Positions 52,959 through 61,129 of a stretch of DNA of 64,000 nt are shown piece after piece (the stretch's first letter is position 1; the number at the start of each line of letters is the position of its first letter). The notes under the pieces were generated by a model, which was not told the DNA's origin, ran no database searches, and worked only from the letters and a program-made list of their open reading frames with translations. The stretch comes from Pseudoflavonifractor capillosus (GTDB taxonomy: Bacteria > Bacillota > Clostridia > Oscillospirales > Oscillospiraceae): assembly GCF_016899775.1 (NCBI RefSeq), contig NZ_JACJJE010000001.1, positions 62,001 through 126,000 of the forward strand, in the 5' to 3' direction. The position numbers were made by a program, and so were the translations under genes.

Positions 52959-54254
52959 ATGCAAATCGAACGAAATGTATATCTGAATAAATTGATTGCT
53001 CGCAAGCACAACGGATTTGTGAAGGTCATCACTGGTATTCGCCGCTGTGGTAAATCCTATCTTTTGAATACACTGTTTTATCAGCATTTACTTGAAAGCG
53101 GTATAGAGGACAGTCATATCATCCGCTTCGCATTTGACTCAGCACAAAACCTCATGCTGATCGGTGAGGATCTAATGGAGATAGAAGAGGGAAAACGGAA
53201 AGTTGACCCGGAAAAATTCATGACCTACATTAACGATAAAATTGTTGATGATGGTATGTACTATCTCCTTTTAGATGAGGTACAAAATCTGGGATATTTT
53301 GAAGCCGTTTTGAACGGGTACCTTCGTAAGGACAATGTGGATGTCTATGTGACGGGGAGTAATTCCAAATTCCTCTCCAGCGATATCATCACGGAATTTG
53401 CTGGTCGCGGCGACGAAGTCCATGTTTTGCCACTGTCCTTCTCCGAATTCTTCAGCGTATACGATGGCTCCAAAGAAGAGGCATTTGATGACTACATGGT
53501 ATATGGAGGACTCCCCTCTGTCGCTCTTATGCAGACCGAGGAACAGAAAGTTGCTTATTTGACCACCCAGATCACGAATGTCTACCTCAGGGATATCGTG
53601 AAACGGTATAACTTGCAATCGGATGAAGACATCGGGGAATTGCTGGATATCCTCGCTTCTGGTATCTCAACACTTGTGAACCCGAGGAAATTGGCGGGCA
53701 CCTTCAAAAGTGTAAAGGGTTCTACAATAAGCGAAGTGACGGTCGCCAAATACATTGGCCATATGGCGGAATCCTTCCTGATCAGCAAGGCGAAACGCTA
53801 TGATGTGAAAGGTAAGCACTATATTGACACGCCTTTCAAAGTGTACTTTGAAGACATTGGACTCCGAAATGCACGATTGAACTTCCGGCAAATCGAGCCA
53901 TCGCACATTATGGAAAATATCATCTACAACGAACTTCGGTATCGGGGTTACAATGTGGATGTGGGCGTTGTTGAAGTTAGAGAGAAAAACTCTGAGGGGA
54001 GAGAGCAACGCAAGCAGCTGGAAATCGACTTTATTGCGAACCAGGGTAGCAGACGCTATTATATCCAGTCTGCCTATGAGATCCCAAGCAAAGAAAAGTG
54101 GGATCAGGAGACAAAATCTTTTGATAGGGCAAATGACTCATTTAAGAAAATTATTGTTGTTGAGAGGACAATGAAACCTCGCCGGGATGACAAAGGATAC
54201 GTTACAATGGGCGTCAAGGAATTTTTGTTGAATGAAAATAGCTTAGAGTTGTAA
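52959..54254 (+). CDS. AAA_14/DUF4143-type ATPase
   Basis: 431 aa. Walker A GIRRCGKS, Walker B LLLDEVQN, sensor VTGSNSKFLS, LPLSFSEF and YGGLPSV: the standard motif chain of the AAA_14 plus DUF4143 family, common and mostly uncharacterised in Clostridia. It has its own promoter and a hairpin terminator. Probably a host-derived passenger gene rather than part of an adjacent operon. Confidence 0.9.
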   Translation: MQIERNVYLNKLIARKHNGFVKVITGIRRCGKSYLLNTLFYQHLLESGIEDSHIIRFAFDSAQNLMLIGEDLMEIEEGKRKVDPEKFMTYINDKIVDDGMYYLLLDEVQNLGYFEAVLNGYLRKDNVDVYVTGSNSKFLSSDIITEFAGRGDEVHVLPLSFSEFFSVYDGSKEEAFDDYMVYGGLPSVALMQTEEQKVAYLTTQITNVYLRDIVKRYNLQSDEDIGELLDILASGISTLVNPRKLAGTFKSVKGSTISEVTVAKYIGHMAESFLISKAKRYDVKGKHYIDTPFKVYFEDIGLRNARLNFRQIEPSHIMENIIYNELRYRGYNVDVGVVEVREKNSEGREQRKQLEIDFIANQGSRRYYIQSAYEIPSKEKWDQETKSFDRANDSFKKIIVVERTMKPRRDDKGYVTMGVKEFLLNENSLEL

Positions 54255-54328
54255 TGCCAGTGATCGACGCTCAGAGTATTGCTTTTTATTAGTTCGAAGA
54301 GACTAATTATACCGCTGATTAAACTACC

Positions 54329-54353
54329 GGGAGGCCGCATTCTGCGGCCTCCC
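54329..54353 (+). terminator. intrinsic hairpin
   Basis: Perfect GGGAGGCCGCA / TGCGGCCTCCC-type stem after the ATPase gene, T-run weak. Confidence 0.65.
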
Positions 54354-54603
54354 ATCAAATTATTGTGCTAATGCAGCTCGAATAAGAGTATTTTCTCGTG
54401 TGAAACTCGAAGAAGTTTTTAGAGTACTGGACTTTTTCTTGTCAGACTAATTCCTATATATAGGAATCGTTCATGTTCCTCTATTTTGGCTCTGACTTCT
54501 GGTAGGAGTAGTCTTGCCATATGTTTGTATCGCCGCTATAATTCAAAGTGAGAGAATTGCTCAAAATCCGCTCCAATGTCTACTGTTCTCTGGAGGCAAG
54601 GCC
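54354..54603. promoter_or_regulatory. 250-nt gap with an 18-bp palindrome
   Basis: Contains the perfect palindrome ATTCCTATATATAGGAAT at 54450-54467 and AT-rich sequence; no gene seen. Candidate operator for the SEC-C gene downstream. Confidence 0.45.
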
Positions 54604-55602
54604 ATGATAAAAGACGGACAATTCTACATCGACTTCCCGGAGCCTTATAAACGACGGGAATTGAATTCCAAGTACCGGGAGATCCCACTGAAAGATACGA
54701 CTTCCCGGCAGTTGCGGAAGTACTTCAATGCGATGGCTAACCTATATGGGATCATTCCACTTCGGAAAGCATACGAGATCATATCTTCTCAAAGCCCCAA
54801 GCTGGTGACGCGGGACGAGTTCCTTGCCTTTGCGGAAATCGCCCGGCACGAGTGCGAGGACTACTATATCCTGGGTCTTGACCAACTCTATGTGGATGGG
54901 AAACTCAAAGATGTCCTGGACCGAGAGATCATAGATGTCTCGCTCATTGGAGATGGGTTGGACAGATACCATGCGCTCCTGAAAAGCCAGCAGGGAAAGC
55001 CCTACTATGTTCCATCGAAGGCAGAACTGCTGGCCTACGATGATGCCTTCTATTGTGAGCCGACAGAGGAAACAAATCAGATGCGGGAGTTCATAGAGAC
55101 TCGGCTACAGTTGCCAGAGTGGAAAAAGTCTGAGGTTTTCGATGAACTCGTCTTCGGTATCCGCTGCGCTGATGCCGATTTCCCGCAGGTCCAGGAACGG
55201 CTCACGGCAATGGGTGTCCACTTTCCTCGTCGGAAGGACTTCCAAACCTTCATCGAACGATATCAGGCTTTCCACAACACCACCAGGATGCAGAGCAACC
55301 GTGGCTATACCCCCAATGAGCTTTTCGACCTCTTGCCGCGTGAGGAACAGATGCCCCAGACGCTGTCCTTCGGCCCGAATATCAAGAAGGCGCTTGCGGA
55401 AGGAAGTATGAATGCGGAGGAGCTGCGGCGAGGGATCATGGAGGCTGACCTACCCAATGAACAGCTGCGTCTGAGCCTTTTGCAGGAGCTGGCCAAGGCA
55501 GCTCCTGCAAAGCCGGTGGGAGAGAAGAAGCCGAAAATCGGCAGGAATGATCCGTGCCCTTGCGGGAGCGGCAAAAAATACAAGAAGTGCTGCGGTAGAT
55601 AG
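54604..55602 (+). CDS. protein with C-terminal SEC-C zinc motif, 332 aa
   Basis: ATG at 54604 behind TGGAGG. C-terminus [19 protein letters not shown] is the SEC-C zinc motif known from SecA and many unrelated proteins, where it mediates protein or ribosome contacts. The rest is helical and not recognised. Confidence 0.75.
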   Translation: MIKDGQFYIDFPEPYKRRELNSKYREIPLKDTTSRQLRKYFNAMANLYGIIPLRKAYEIISSQSPKLVTRDEFLAFAEIARHECEDYYILGLDQLYVDGKLKDVLDREIIDVSLIGDGLDRYHALLKSQQGKPYYVPSKAELLAYDDAFYCEPTEETNQMREFIETRLQLPEWKKSEVFDELVFGIRCADADFPQVQERLTAMGVHFPRRKDFQTFIERYQAFHNTTRMQSNRGYTPNELFDLLPREEQMPQTLSFGPNIKKALAEGSMNAEELRRGIMEADLPNEQLRLSLLQELAKAAPAKPVGEKKPKIGRNDPCPCGSGKKYKKCCGR

Positions 55603-55659
55603 ATAATAGGTTTTTTCAAGGCCGGAGCGGTTTTACGTTGGATCTGGAGACATGAGGAA

Positions 55660-55692
55660 AAGCCCAGTACCTTGGAGGTGCTGGGCTTTTGC
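55660..55692 (+). terminator. intrinsic terminator
   Basis: AAAAGCCCAGTACC / GGTGCTGGGCTTTT stem after the SEC-C gene, with the T-run built into the arm. Confidence 0.7.
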
Positions 55693-55719
55693 CATACCAT
55701 GATGAGGAGAGGATTTGAA

Positions 55720-56001
55720 TTGAAGATTGTCTCATGGAACTTGAATGGTCTTAGCTCTTGCAGTCAGAACAACTCCTTTGCCCCAATCGCGGATATTGGG
55801 CCGGATATACTCTGCCTGCAGGAGATCCGGACCCAGCAAGAGCCGCAGATCCTGCCGGGGTACCAGCACTGCTGGAATCACGGACAGCGAAATGGCTACG
55901 CGGGTACCGCTGTGCTCTACAAGAAAGAGCCGCTTTCTGTATCTTTCGGATTGGGCGATGATGATGCAGATGAAGAAGGCCGCACCATCATTTTAGAGTA
56001 A
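55720..56001 (+). pseudogene. truncated exonuclease III (XthA)-like gene
   Basis: TTG start behind GAGGAGAGG. MKIVSWNLNGL and LCLQEIRTQQ are the first two metal-binding motifs of the exonuclease III/AP-endonuclease family, but the frame stops after about 93 codons (family length about 250), before the catalytic His/Asp motifs. A decayed fragment. Confidence 0.75.
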
Positions 56002-56120
56002 GCGAATCGAAGTGAAACTACTTTGACCTATACTGGAGACTCAACGCGCAAAAGAGTATGAAAACAGCACGGATTTGACTTCGCAATGAAGCCATATCCG
56101 TGCTGTTTTGCGTCATAGAA

Positions 56121-57167
56121 TCATTTTAACCTGTAATAGCAAATGTTCTTCCCGGCGCCTTCCCGTTTCAGCTCCCCGGCAGCCACCAATTTCCGCAGCG
56201 CCCCCTCGATAGAGCTGATGCTGAGCGAAGGGCAGAGTTCCCGGATGTCCTGCTTCGTAAACCGCCCGATCTTTTCCATGGTAGCCCGGCGCACGGTCTC
56301 CAGGGCCGGAAGCTTTGTCTCTACCAGAGCAAAACGGTCCTCAAAGTCCTTGTAGGCGGAGAGGATGGTCCCCAGCAGATACTTGATGAAGGGCACCGTA
56401 TCTTCAGTACCTTCATGCCATCCGATCTGCGCCTGACCCAGGACTTCATAATAGAGATCCTTATTTTTCGCGATCTTGGCCTCCAGTGAGATATATTTGC
56501 CCACATAGAACCCGCTGCGATAGAGCAGCAGCGTAGTCAGCAGACGGCTCATTCTTCCGTTTCCATCGTTGAATGGGTGGATGCAGAGGAAGTCGTGGAT
56601 GAATACGGGAATAACGATCAGCGGCTCTACTTCCATGTTCCCGATGACCCGATTGTACTCCTCGCAGATCCTGTCCAGAGCCTCCGGTGTTTCATAGGGG
56701 GCCAAGGGGGTGAACAAGGTCTCCACATGGCCGTCGGGATAGGTGGCACTGATGTAATTCTGAACGTTTTTCGTCCTACCCGCCATGGGATTGTTCATGT
56801 GACTATAGAGGATCTTGTGGAGCTGCAGGATGTAATTCTGGGTGATGGGGATGGCATCGAAGTTCTCGTGGATGAGGTTCAGCACATCCCGGTAGCCGGC
56901 GATCTCCTGCTCGTCCCGGTTTCTCGGCATCGTTTTCTCCTCCACAAGCTGCCGGATGCGGGTGTTTGTGGTCACGATGCCCTCAATGGCATTGGATGCC
57001 TCGGTGCTCTGCACCTTTGCGATCTCCACCAGTTTCTCTAATTCCTCCGGCCGCTGTTTCAGACACAGCTCCTGTTTCCCAGCCTCCTTATAGATTGCCG
57101 CGACCAGCCCCAGGATATCCGAATCCCACTTCTGCTCCCGGATCGCGGAGTAATTGAATGTGCGCAT
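56121..57167 (-). CDS. Fic-domain protein (probable AMPylator) with own inhibitory motif
   Basis: 348 aa; ATG at 57167. Fic core HPFNDGNGR at 197-205 is fully conserved, so nucleotide transfer to a target hydroxyl is likely. Residues S58-x3-E62-G63 give the inhibitory helix motif (S/T)xxxE(G/N), N-terminal to the core as in class II Fic proteins, so it needs no separate antitoxin. C-terminal winged-helix-like region. A good promoter lies upstream amid paired CCCTTA/TAAGGG repeats, suggesting autoregulation. Confidence 0.9.
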   Translation of the reverse strand: MRTFNYSAIREQKWDSDILGLVAAIYKEAGKQELCLKQRPEELEKLVEIAKVQSTEASNAIEGIVTTNTRIRQLVEEKTMPRNRDEQEIAGYRDVLNLIHENFDAIPITQNYILQLHKILYSHMNNPMAGRTKNVQNYISATYPDGHVETLFTPLAPYETPEALDRICEEYNRVIGNMEVEPLIVIPVFIHDFLCIHPFNDGNGRMSRLLTTLLLYRSGFYVGKYISLEAKIAKNKDLYYEVLGQAQIGWHEGTEDTVPFIKYLLGTILSAYKDFEDRFALVETKLPALETVRRATMEKIGRFTKQDIRELCPSLSISSIEGALRKLVAAGELKREGAGKNICYYRLK

Positions 57168-57188
57168 AACCTTACGCCCCCTTTGTTC

Positions 57189-57283
57189 CCTTAAATTATA
57201 GCATATAATAAGGGAAAATACAACTCCTAAAGAAGATATTCCCTTAATAGTATTCCAAATTAAAGGGATACTATACGCCGGCA
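57189..57283 (-). promoter_or_regulatory. Fic promoter and repeated CCCTTA/TAAGGG sites
   Basis: On the reverse strand: TTGTAT, 17-nt spacer, TATAAT (57218-57223 and 57195-57200). CCCTTA...TAAGGG pairs flank and overlap the -10 and recur upstream, five sites in about 100 nt; candidate operator array. Confidence 0.6.
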
Positions 57284-57361
57284 AGGGAAATTGATCGTGC
57301 TTCACTATACAGCCTCTCCGAATTTTCTCGACTTTCTCAATAATTCGTCCGAGAGCGCAAA

Positions 57362-57406
57362 TGAATTGGGAAGACGCCGCCATGACGCGGCATCCTCCCA
57401 ATTTCG
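57362..57406 (-). terminator. intrinsic hairpin after the reverse small genes
   Basis: AATTGGGA-x-GACGCCGC / GCGGC-x-TCCTCCCAATT stem just past the stop of the DUF5348 gene (reverse strand); T-tail weak. Confidence 0.6.
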
Positions 57407-57426
57407 TTTGAGGTGTATGCTCGGAC

Positions 57427-57645
57427 TCAAATGCGCACCAGCAGGCCGATCAGACTCTCTGTCTTGATCCCGACCAGATACCAGTCCTTGTCCTTCTCAA
57501 TTCTGGTAGGGAACCACCGGCCATTGATCAGCACCTCCAACTGCTCACCGCAATGCAGTCCGCCATGATAACGATTCAGTCCGTAGCGGATGTCCATGCG
57601 GTCGATCGCGGCATCGTACACCAGCGCGCCCATCTTCTTATTCAA
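57427..57645 (-). CDS. DUF5348-type small protein, 72 aa
   Basis: TTG start at 57645 behind GAAGGAGG, overlapping the stop of the preceding gene. The body (MGALVYDAAIDRMDIRYGLNRYHGGLHCGE...W-F-P-T-R-I) matches the small DUF5348 family found in clostridial plasmids. Function unknown. Confidence 0.65.
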   Translation of the reverse strand: MNKKMGALVYDAAIDRMDIRYGLNRYHGGLHCGEQLEVLINGRWFPTRIEKDKDWYLVGIKTESLIGLLVRI

Positions 57646-58060
57646 GTTCAGATCCTCCTTCATTTGATTTGACCTTTTGGAAGTAGCCCTGATAGAACAG
57701 GTCATAGTCGGTCCATCTTGGATCTTCAAAGGTACGGCAGGCGTGCAGTTCCAGCGACTCCTGCAGGCGCTCTGCCTGCGTATGCCACCAACAGATATGG
57801 TCCTTCACATAGGCCAGAAGTGCCTGTTGTAATTCATCCTCACCGCTGGCATGGATCAGCCGTTGCATCGCTTCCTGCCATATAGGAAGCTCAATGTCTC
57901 CGAGGTCAGTCTGGACGCCCACACGATAGGTGTATTCCTTATCGCGCCCCGTTCCCGACAGACGGACGGCCCGGCCTGTACGGTAGTGGACCCTGAGGTC
58001 CCGAAACGTCACATCCGCAGGGATACCACTGATATTGTCTATGCAATTCTTCACGCCCAT
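57638..58060 (-). CDS. hypothetical protein, 140 aa
   Basis: Between ParR and the DUF5348 gene in the same reverse operon. Soluble, helical C-terminus, Trp-rich middle (ICWWHTQ). Start ATG at 58060; no other motif. Possibly a plasmid-maintenance accessory protein. Confidence 0.5.
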   Translation of the reverse strand: MGVKNCIDNISGIPADVTFRDLRVHYRTGRAVRLSGTGRDKEYTYRVGVQTDLGDIELPIWQEAMQRLIHASGEDELQQALLAYVKDHICWWHTQAERLQESLELHACRTFEDPRWTDYDLFYQGYFQKVKSNEGGSELE

Positions 58061-58095
58061 ATTTTCTTGCCCCTTGGCACATCATCTGGCCAGAC

Positions 58096-58419
58096 TCACT
58101 GCCCGCTCCGGAAAGCCGCCATCATATCGCTTAAATCCGGATTGGCCGGCGGCTCTCCGGGGGCGGTAGGAGCAAAGGTGAGCGAAATGCTCCCCTCCGC
58201 TGACATCTCCAATATCACTTCGCGGATCAGCTTCTTGATGGACTCCTTATCATACTCCTGCTCTGCGTCAGGGCAGCTCACAAAGTGGAGGATCGCATTC
58301 ACTACGAGGTCCGTCATGTTCCGGGGCCTGGCCCGCAGGATCTCCAGCACCTTGCGGTGTCGGAAGTCGAATTCATTGAATTGCAGGGAGATACGCGGCC
58401 TGTGATTACTTGCTGCCAT
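58096..58419 (-). CDS. ParR-like DNA-binding partner of ParM
   Basis: 107 aa; ATG at 58419, overlapping the end of the ParM gene by 14 nt. N-terminal RPRISLQFNEFDFRHRKVLEILRAR looks like a ribbon-helix-helix start, followed by a helical acidic tail that could contact filament ends. Assigned mostly from its place directly after parM, the usual order in Type II segregation systems. Confidence 0.65.
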   Translation of the reverse strand: MAASNHRPRISLQFNEFDFRHRKVLEILRARPRNMTDLVVNAILHFVSCPDAEQEYDKESIKKLIREVILEMSAEGSISLTFAPTAPGEPPANPDLSDMMAAFRSGQ

Positions 58420-59335
58420 GGGCCGCCTCCTCACTCTTATAAAGGAGCAGGTACCCCTGCGCATTGGCGTGGATGTCATCGATAAAAATGGGGAACCCTA
58501 CCTTGTCGCTGCGCTCGATGATGCTCCGCAGCAGCATGGACCCACCGCCCGCAAACACGCACTTGCTGACCTTCAGGTCGATGCCGCGCTCACCCAAGAA
58601 GTTACACAGCTCCGTGAGGAATTGGTTGGCCATCTTCCGAATCAGGATCTGCACCTCACCCGGGAGGATCGTCGGCTCCCCGCGAATCACTTCATCAATG
58701 TCGCAGTCCTCCAGATGGAGGGCAAATTGGGAATTGCACTGGCTGGCAATGCTGTTATAGAGGGTGATTACGCCCTGCTCAAAACTCTCCACCACCGCCA
58801 AGTCCGGCTTCCCATATCGGAGCTTCAGAACATCGACGGTATAGCCACCGATGTCGATGATATAGGATGCGGCGTGCTTCTTGAGTTCCCCATATTTTGT
58901 GACCGCAGCGGCCAGGGCCTGGGTGTAGCTGACAACCTTGGTGATCCGGATCGAGTAGTAGCGGCCGTTGTACTCGAAATCGACCACTTCCCGCTTTCGG
59001 AGGAAGTACTGCTCGAACCGGCTATACAGCTGGCCATAGTGCGCGGGCGGCAGACCGACCAGGAGCGTGATGTCAAGTTCCTCATCCGGCTCCATGATCC
59101 CATCCAGCTCCAGCTCTTTGGCGATGGCAAAAAGCGTGAGCACATAGAATCGATCGTCCTCCGTCTTGTCCCGCAGGTACGAGATTCGCTTCTCTGTCAG
59201 CGTGTAATATTTACCGTTCCAGAAAATACAGTCCGTCTTAATGCCGGGCCTGGTATCCGACTCGATCAGTCCGGACGTGAAGAGCAGCCGTGGTGTCTTG
59301 ATGGATTTATTGCCGTGATCCACAGAAATAATCAT
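58406..59335 (-). CDS. parM: ParM/StbA-type actin-like segregation ATPase
   Basis: 309 aa. Actin-fold nucleotide motifs: DHGNKSIKT (phosphate 1), IDIGGYTVDVL (phosphate 2), FAGGGSMLL (adenosine). Forms filaments that push sister plasmids apart. Together with the ParR-like gene it shows that the element is, or was, maintained as an autonomously segregating plasmid. A centromere-like repeat set was not found in the 117-nt upstream gap. Confidence 0.85.
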   Translation of the reverse strand: MIISVDHGNKSIKTPRLLFTSGLIESDTRPGIKTDCIFWNGKYYTLTEKRISYLRDKTEDDRFYVLTLFAIAKELELDGIMEPDEELDITLLVGLPPAHYGQLYSRFEQYFLRKREVVDFEYNGRYYSIRITKVVSYTQALAAAVTKYGELKKHAASYIIDIGGYTVDVLKLRYGKPDLAVVESFEQGVITLYNSIASQCNSQFALHLEDCDIDEVIRGEPTILPGEVQILIRKMANQFLTELCNFLGERGIDLKVSKCVFAGGGSMLLRSIIERSDKVGFPIFIDDIHANAQGYLLLYKSEEAAHGSK

Positions 59336-59409
59336 GGGATGACCCCTCCTATCTTTTTACTCTACTATTGTTTACGTATATCGTAGTTCTTTGACAACAC
59401 AAAACTTGG

Positions 59410-59443
59410 AGAAGGCGGCCAGCCAATGCGCTGGCCGCCTCTC
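59410..59443 (-). terminator. intrinsic terminator of the sigma-like gene
   Basis: GAGGCGGCCAGC / GCTGGCCGCCTTCTC stem read on the reverse strand, followed by AAGTTTTGTG. Confidence 0.7.
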
Positions 59444-59452
59444 ACATAACCT

Positions 59453-59851
59453 TTATTCCTTCAGAAGGCGCCGCAGGTGCAGGAAACTGCCTTGGATCGA
59501 ACGATAAATCACGGAGGGATTTCTTCCCTCTACGCGAGCAATTTGGGTATAGTTCATATCTTCCATCAGCATTTGAATACGGCGCCGCTGAAGCGGGGTC
59601 AGCTGGGAGATTGCCTCATAAAGGCGGATGCATTCCTCCTTGCGAATCAGTTCCTCCTGAATTGGATCACTCTCTCCGGTGCGCATTCCCGTCTCATATT
59701 CATCAAGGGAAAATCTGCTTCGGTGATAAGCAGTCCTTTTCCTGAGTCGATCCTCCTCACGACGGATATCACGCAGCGCCTCGTACACCTCATCATTGAC
59801 CGGAACATAATGGATCTTACCGAAGTAGTCTTTAATTTTGACTGTTTTCAT
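59453..59851 (-). CDS. sigma-70 region 4-like regulator, 132 aa
   Basis: ATG at 59851 behind GGAGGAAAAAC. The C-terminal half LTPLQRRRIQMLMEDMNYTQIARVEGRNPSVIYRSIQGSFLHLRRLL is a region-4 type HTH as in small phage sigma-like regulators; no region 2. Likely a transcriptional activator of the ParM operon or of element genes. Confidence 0.75.
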   Translation of the reverse strand: MKTVKIKDYFGKIHYVPVNDEVYEALRDIRREEDRLRKRTAYHRSRFSLDEYETGMRTGESDPIQEELIRKEECIRLYEAISQLTPLQRRRIQMLMEDMNYTQIARVEGRNPSVIYRSIQGSFLHLRRLLKE

Positions 59852-59961
59852 GTTTTTCCTCCAAAACTGTTCGATTTTTGACCAACTCGAACAGCATGGA
59901 GGCGGGCCTCTCGCCCGATATGGACTGCAGGACATAGACTATGCTCCCAACTCTGGGCAGC

Positions 59962-60003
59962 AAAAAAGCCGGGCCGCTGCACGATCGCAGCAGTCCGGCT
60001 CTT
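59962..60003 (-). terminator. intrinsic terminator/attenuator
   Basis: AGCCGGACTGCTGC / GCAGCGGCCCGGCT stem followed by TTTTTTG on the reverse strand, about 110 nt upstream of the sigma-like start, so it may attenuate that gene. The surrounding gap 59852-60154 holds only these hairpins. Confidence 0.75.
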
Positions 60004-60032
60004 TGCCCCGTATTGGCTGGGAAGGGCATAAA

Positions 60033-60062
60033 AAATGGCCCCTCGGATCACTCCGAGGAGCC
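60033..60062 (-). terminator. intrinsic terminator after the 196-aa gene
   Basis: GGCTCCTCGGA-GTGA-TCCGAGGGGCC followed by ATTTTTTA on the reverse strand. Confidence 0.85.
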
Positions 60063-60154
60063 TATATGCCTTCCAGCATAGTCAATTATACAAGGTCAGA
60101 TTTTCGTTATCAATGCCAGTCAGCTCCCATTATCTTGCCGGAAAAGTTCTCATT

Positions 60155-60745
60155 TCAGTACCAGTTGACTGCCACTTTGTCTCCCACTTGACTCCCACCT
60201 CCATGTCCGGCGGCATCTCCGTTGTATTCCTTTCTCAAGTCCTCCTTGAGGATCAGATCGGGAATGACCACGCACCAGAGGTAGGCAGCGTACATTCGAA
60301 CCGCACGCTTGATGTGCCGGTAGTAGGAAGAAGAGGACATCCCGAGTGCGAGGAAGGCATCCTCATTGGAGCGGCAGTAGGCATCAAAGTAGCGGGTGGA
60401 GAGGAGCTTGTAGTAAAGGTCTCCATGCCTGGGGTCTTCCTTCATCAAGAGAAGGGCAGACTCCAGGATGGAGAGCAGTTCCATGGAATGGCCCATGTCA
60501 GAGAGCCGCTCTGCGATCCTTTTCCGATCTGCATCCCGATCATAGTCGATTGCCAGATTGATGAAGTCGGAGATCGTCTGGCGCCGTCCCTCATAGCACT
60601 CCTCGCCCAATTCCTCTAGCCGATGTGCGGCGCTACGCAGTGTAGGTGCGTAGACATGCAGCAGCATTTCCGTCTTCTCCACCTCTTCTTCTGTCACATT
60701 CTGAGTGATGTCTAACTTTCTCAGATAGCTGGCGAATTTATCCAA
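60155..60745 (-). CDS. hypothetical phage-type regulator, 196 aa
   Basis: TTG at 60745 behind GGAGGG. Helical, with a central ...FLALGMSSSSYYRHIKRAVRMYAAYLW... segment resembling the HTH of late-gene regulators of the ArpU kind. The C-terminus is Gly-rich. Function uncertain. Confidence 0.5.
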   Translation of the reverse strand: MDKFASYLRKLDITQNVTEEEVEKTEMLLHVYAPTLRSAAHRLEELGEECYEGRRQTISDFINLAIDYDRDADRKRIAERLSDMGHSMELLSILESALLLMKEDPRHGDLYYKLLSTRYFDAYCRSNEDAFLALGMSSSSYYRHIKRAVRMYAAYLWCVVIPDLILKEDLRKEYNGDAAGHGGGSQVGDKVAVNWY

Positions 60746-60760
60746 TGCGAATCCCTCCAA

Positions 60761-61116
60761 TCAGTGGTAGAAGTTAAAGGCACTGACGATCACGTAATCA
60801 GCCTCATCCGCATTTCCCAACACGCGCATGGAGCCCTCGGCAGTCTCGGTGGAGCCGAGCCGGAAGATATAGACAGCCGGCTTGCCCTGATTCATCTTGA
60901 TGACCAAGTCGCCGTCATGCGGCTCGATCCCATGGCACAGAGCAGCAAGCTTCCGTCTGTGATCCCATAGTCGAGATAGTGCCGGCCAAAGCTGTTAAAG
61001 AGCATAACATCACCGGCAAGCCGACCGGTGAAGCCCTTTATCATCACTGTCTGGTCAGACTCGTCCATCAAAATAGGATGGTCCACCCGACCTACATAAT
61101 TCACATGATCTGTCAT
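60761..61116 (-). pseudogene. S24/UmuD-like protein with a frameshift
   Basis: ATG at 61116 behind GAGGAGTGAG. Reading frame 1 (YLDYGITDGSLLL-CAMG) runs out at about 60930; a shifted frame continues with EPHDGDLVIK...VYIFRLG and ends at 60761. The joined product, about 117 aa, follows the LexA/UmuD (S24) peptidase pattern, but the usual catalytic Lys segment reads VYIFR. Directly upstream of the Y-family polymerase, like umuDC. Either a real mutation, a sequencing error or a decayed gene. Confidence 0.6.
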
Positions 61117-61129
61117 TGATTCTCACTCC

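Noticed and set aside
58418-59386. Long forward open frame opposite parM
   Set aside because: Antisense to the actin-like gene, whose nucleotide motifs are clear; no binding site or recognisable protein.
60925-60940. Programmed ribosomal frameshift in the S24-like gene
   Set aside because: No X-XXY-YYZ slippery heptamer, and no convincing stimulatory stem directly after the shift point.
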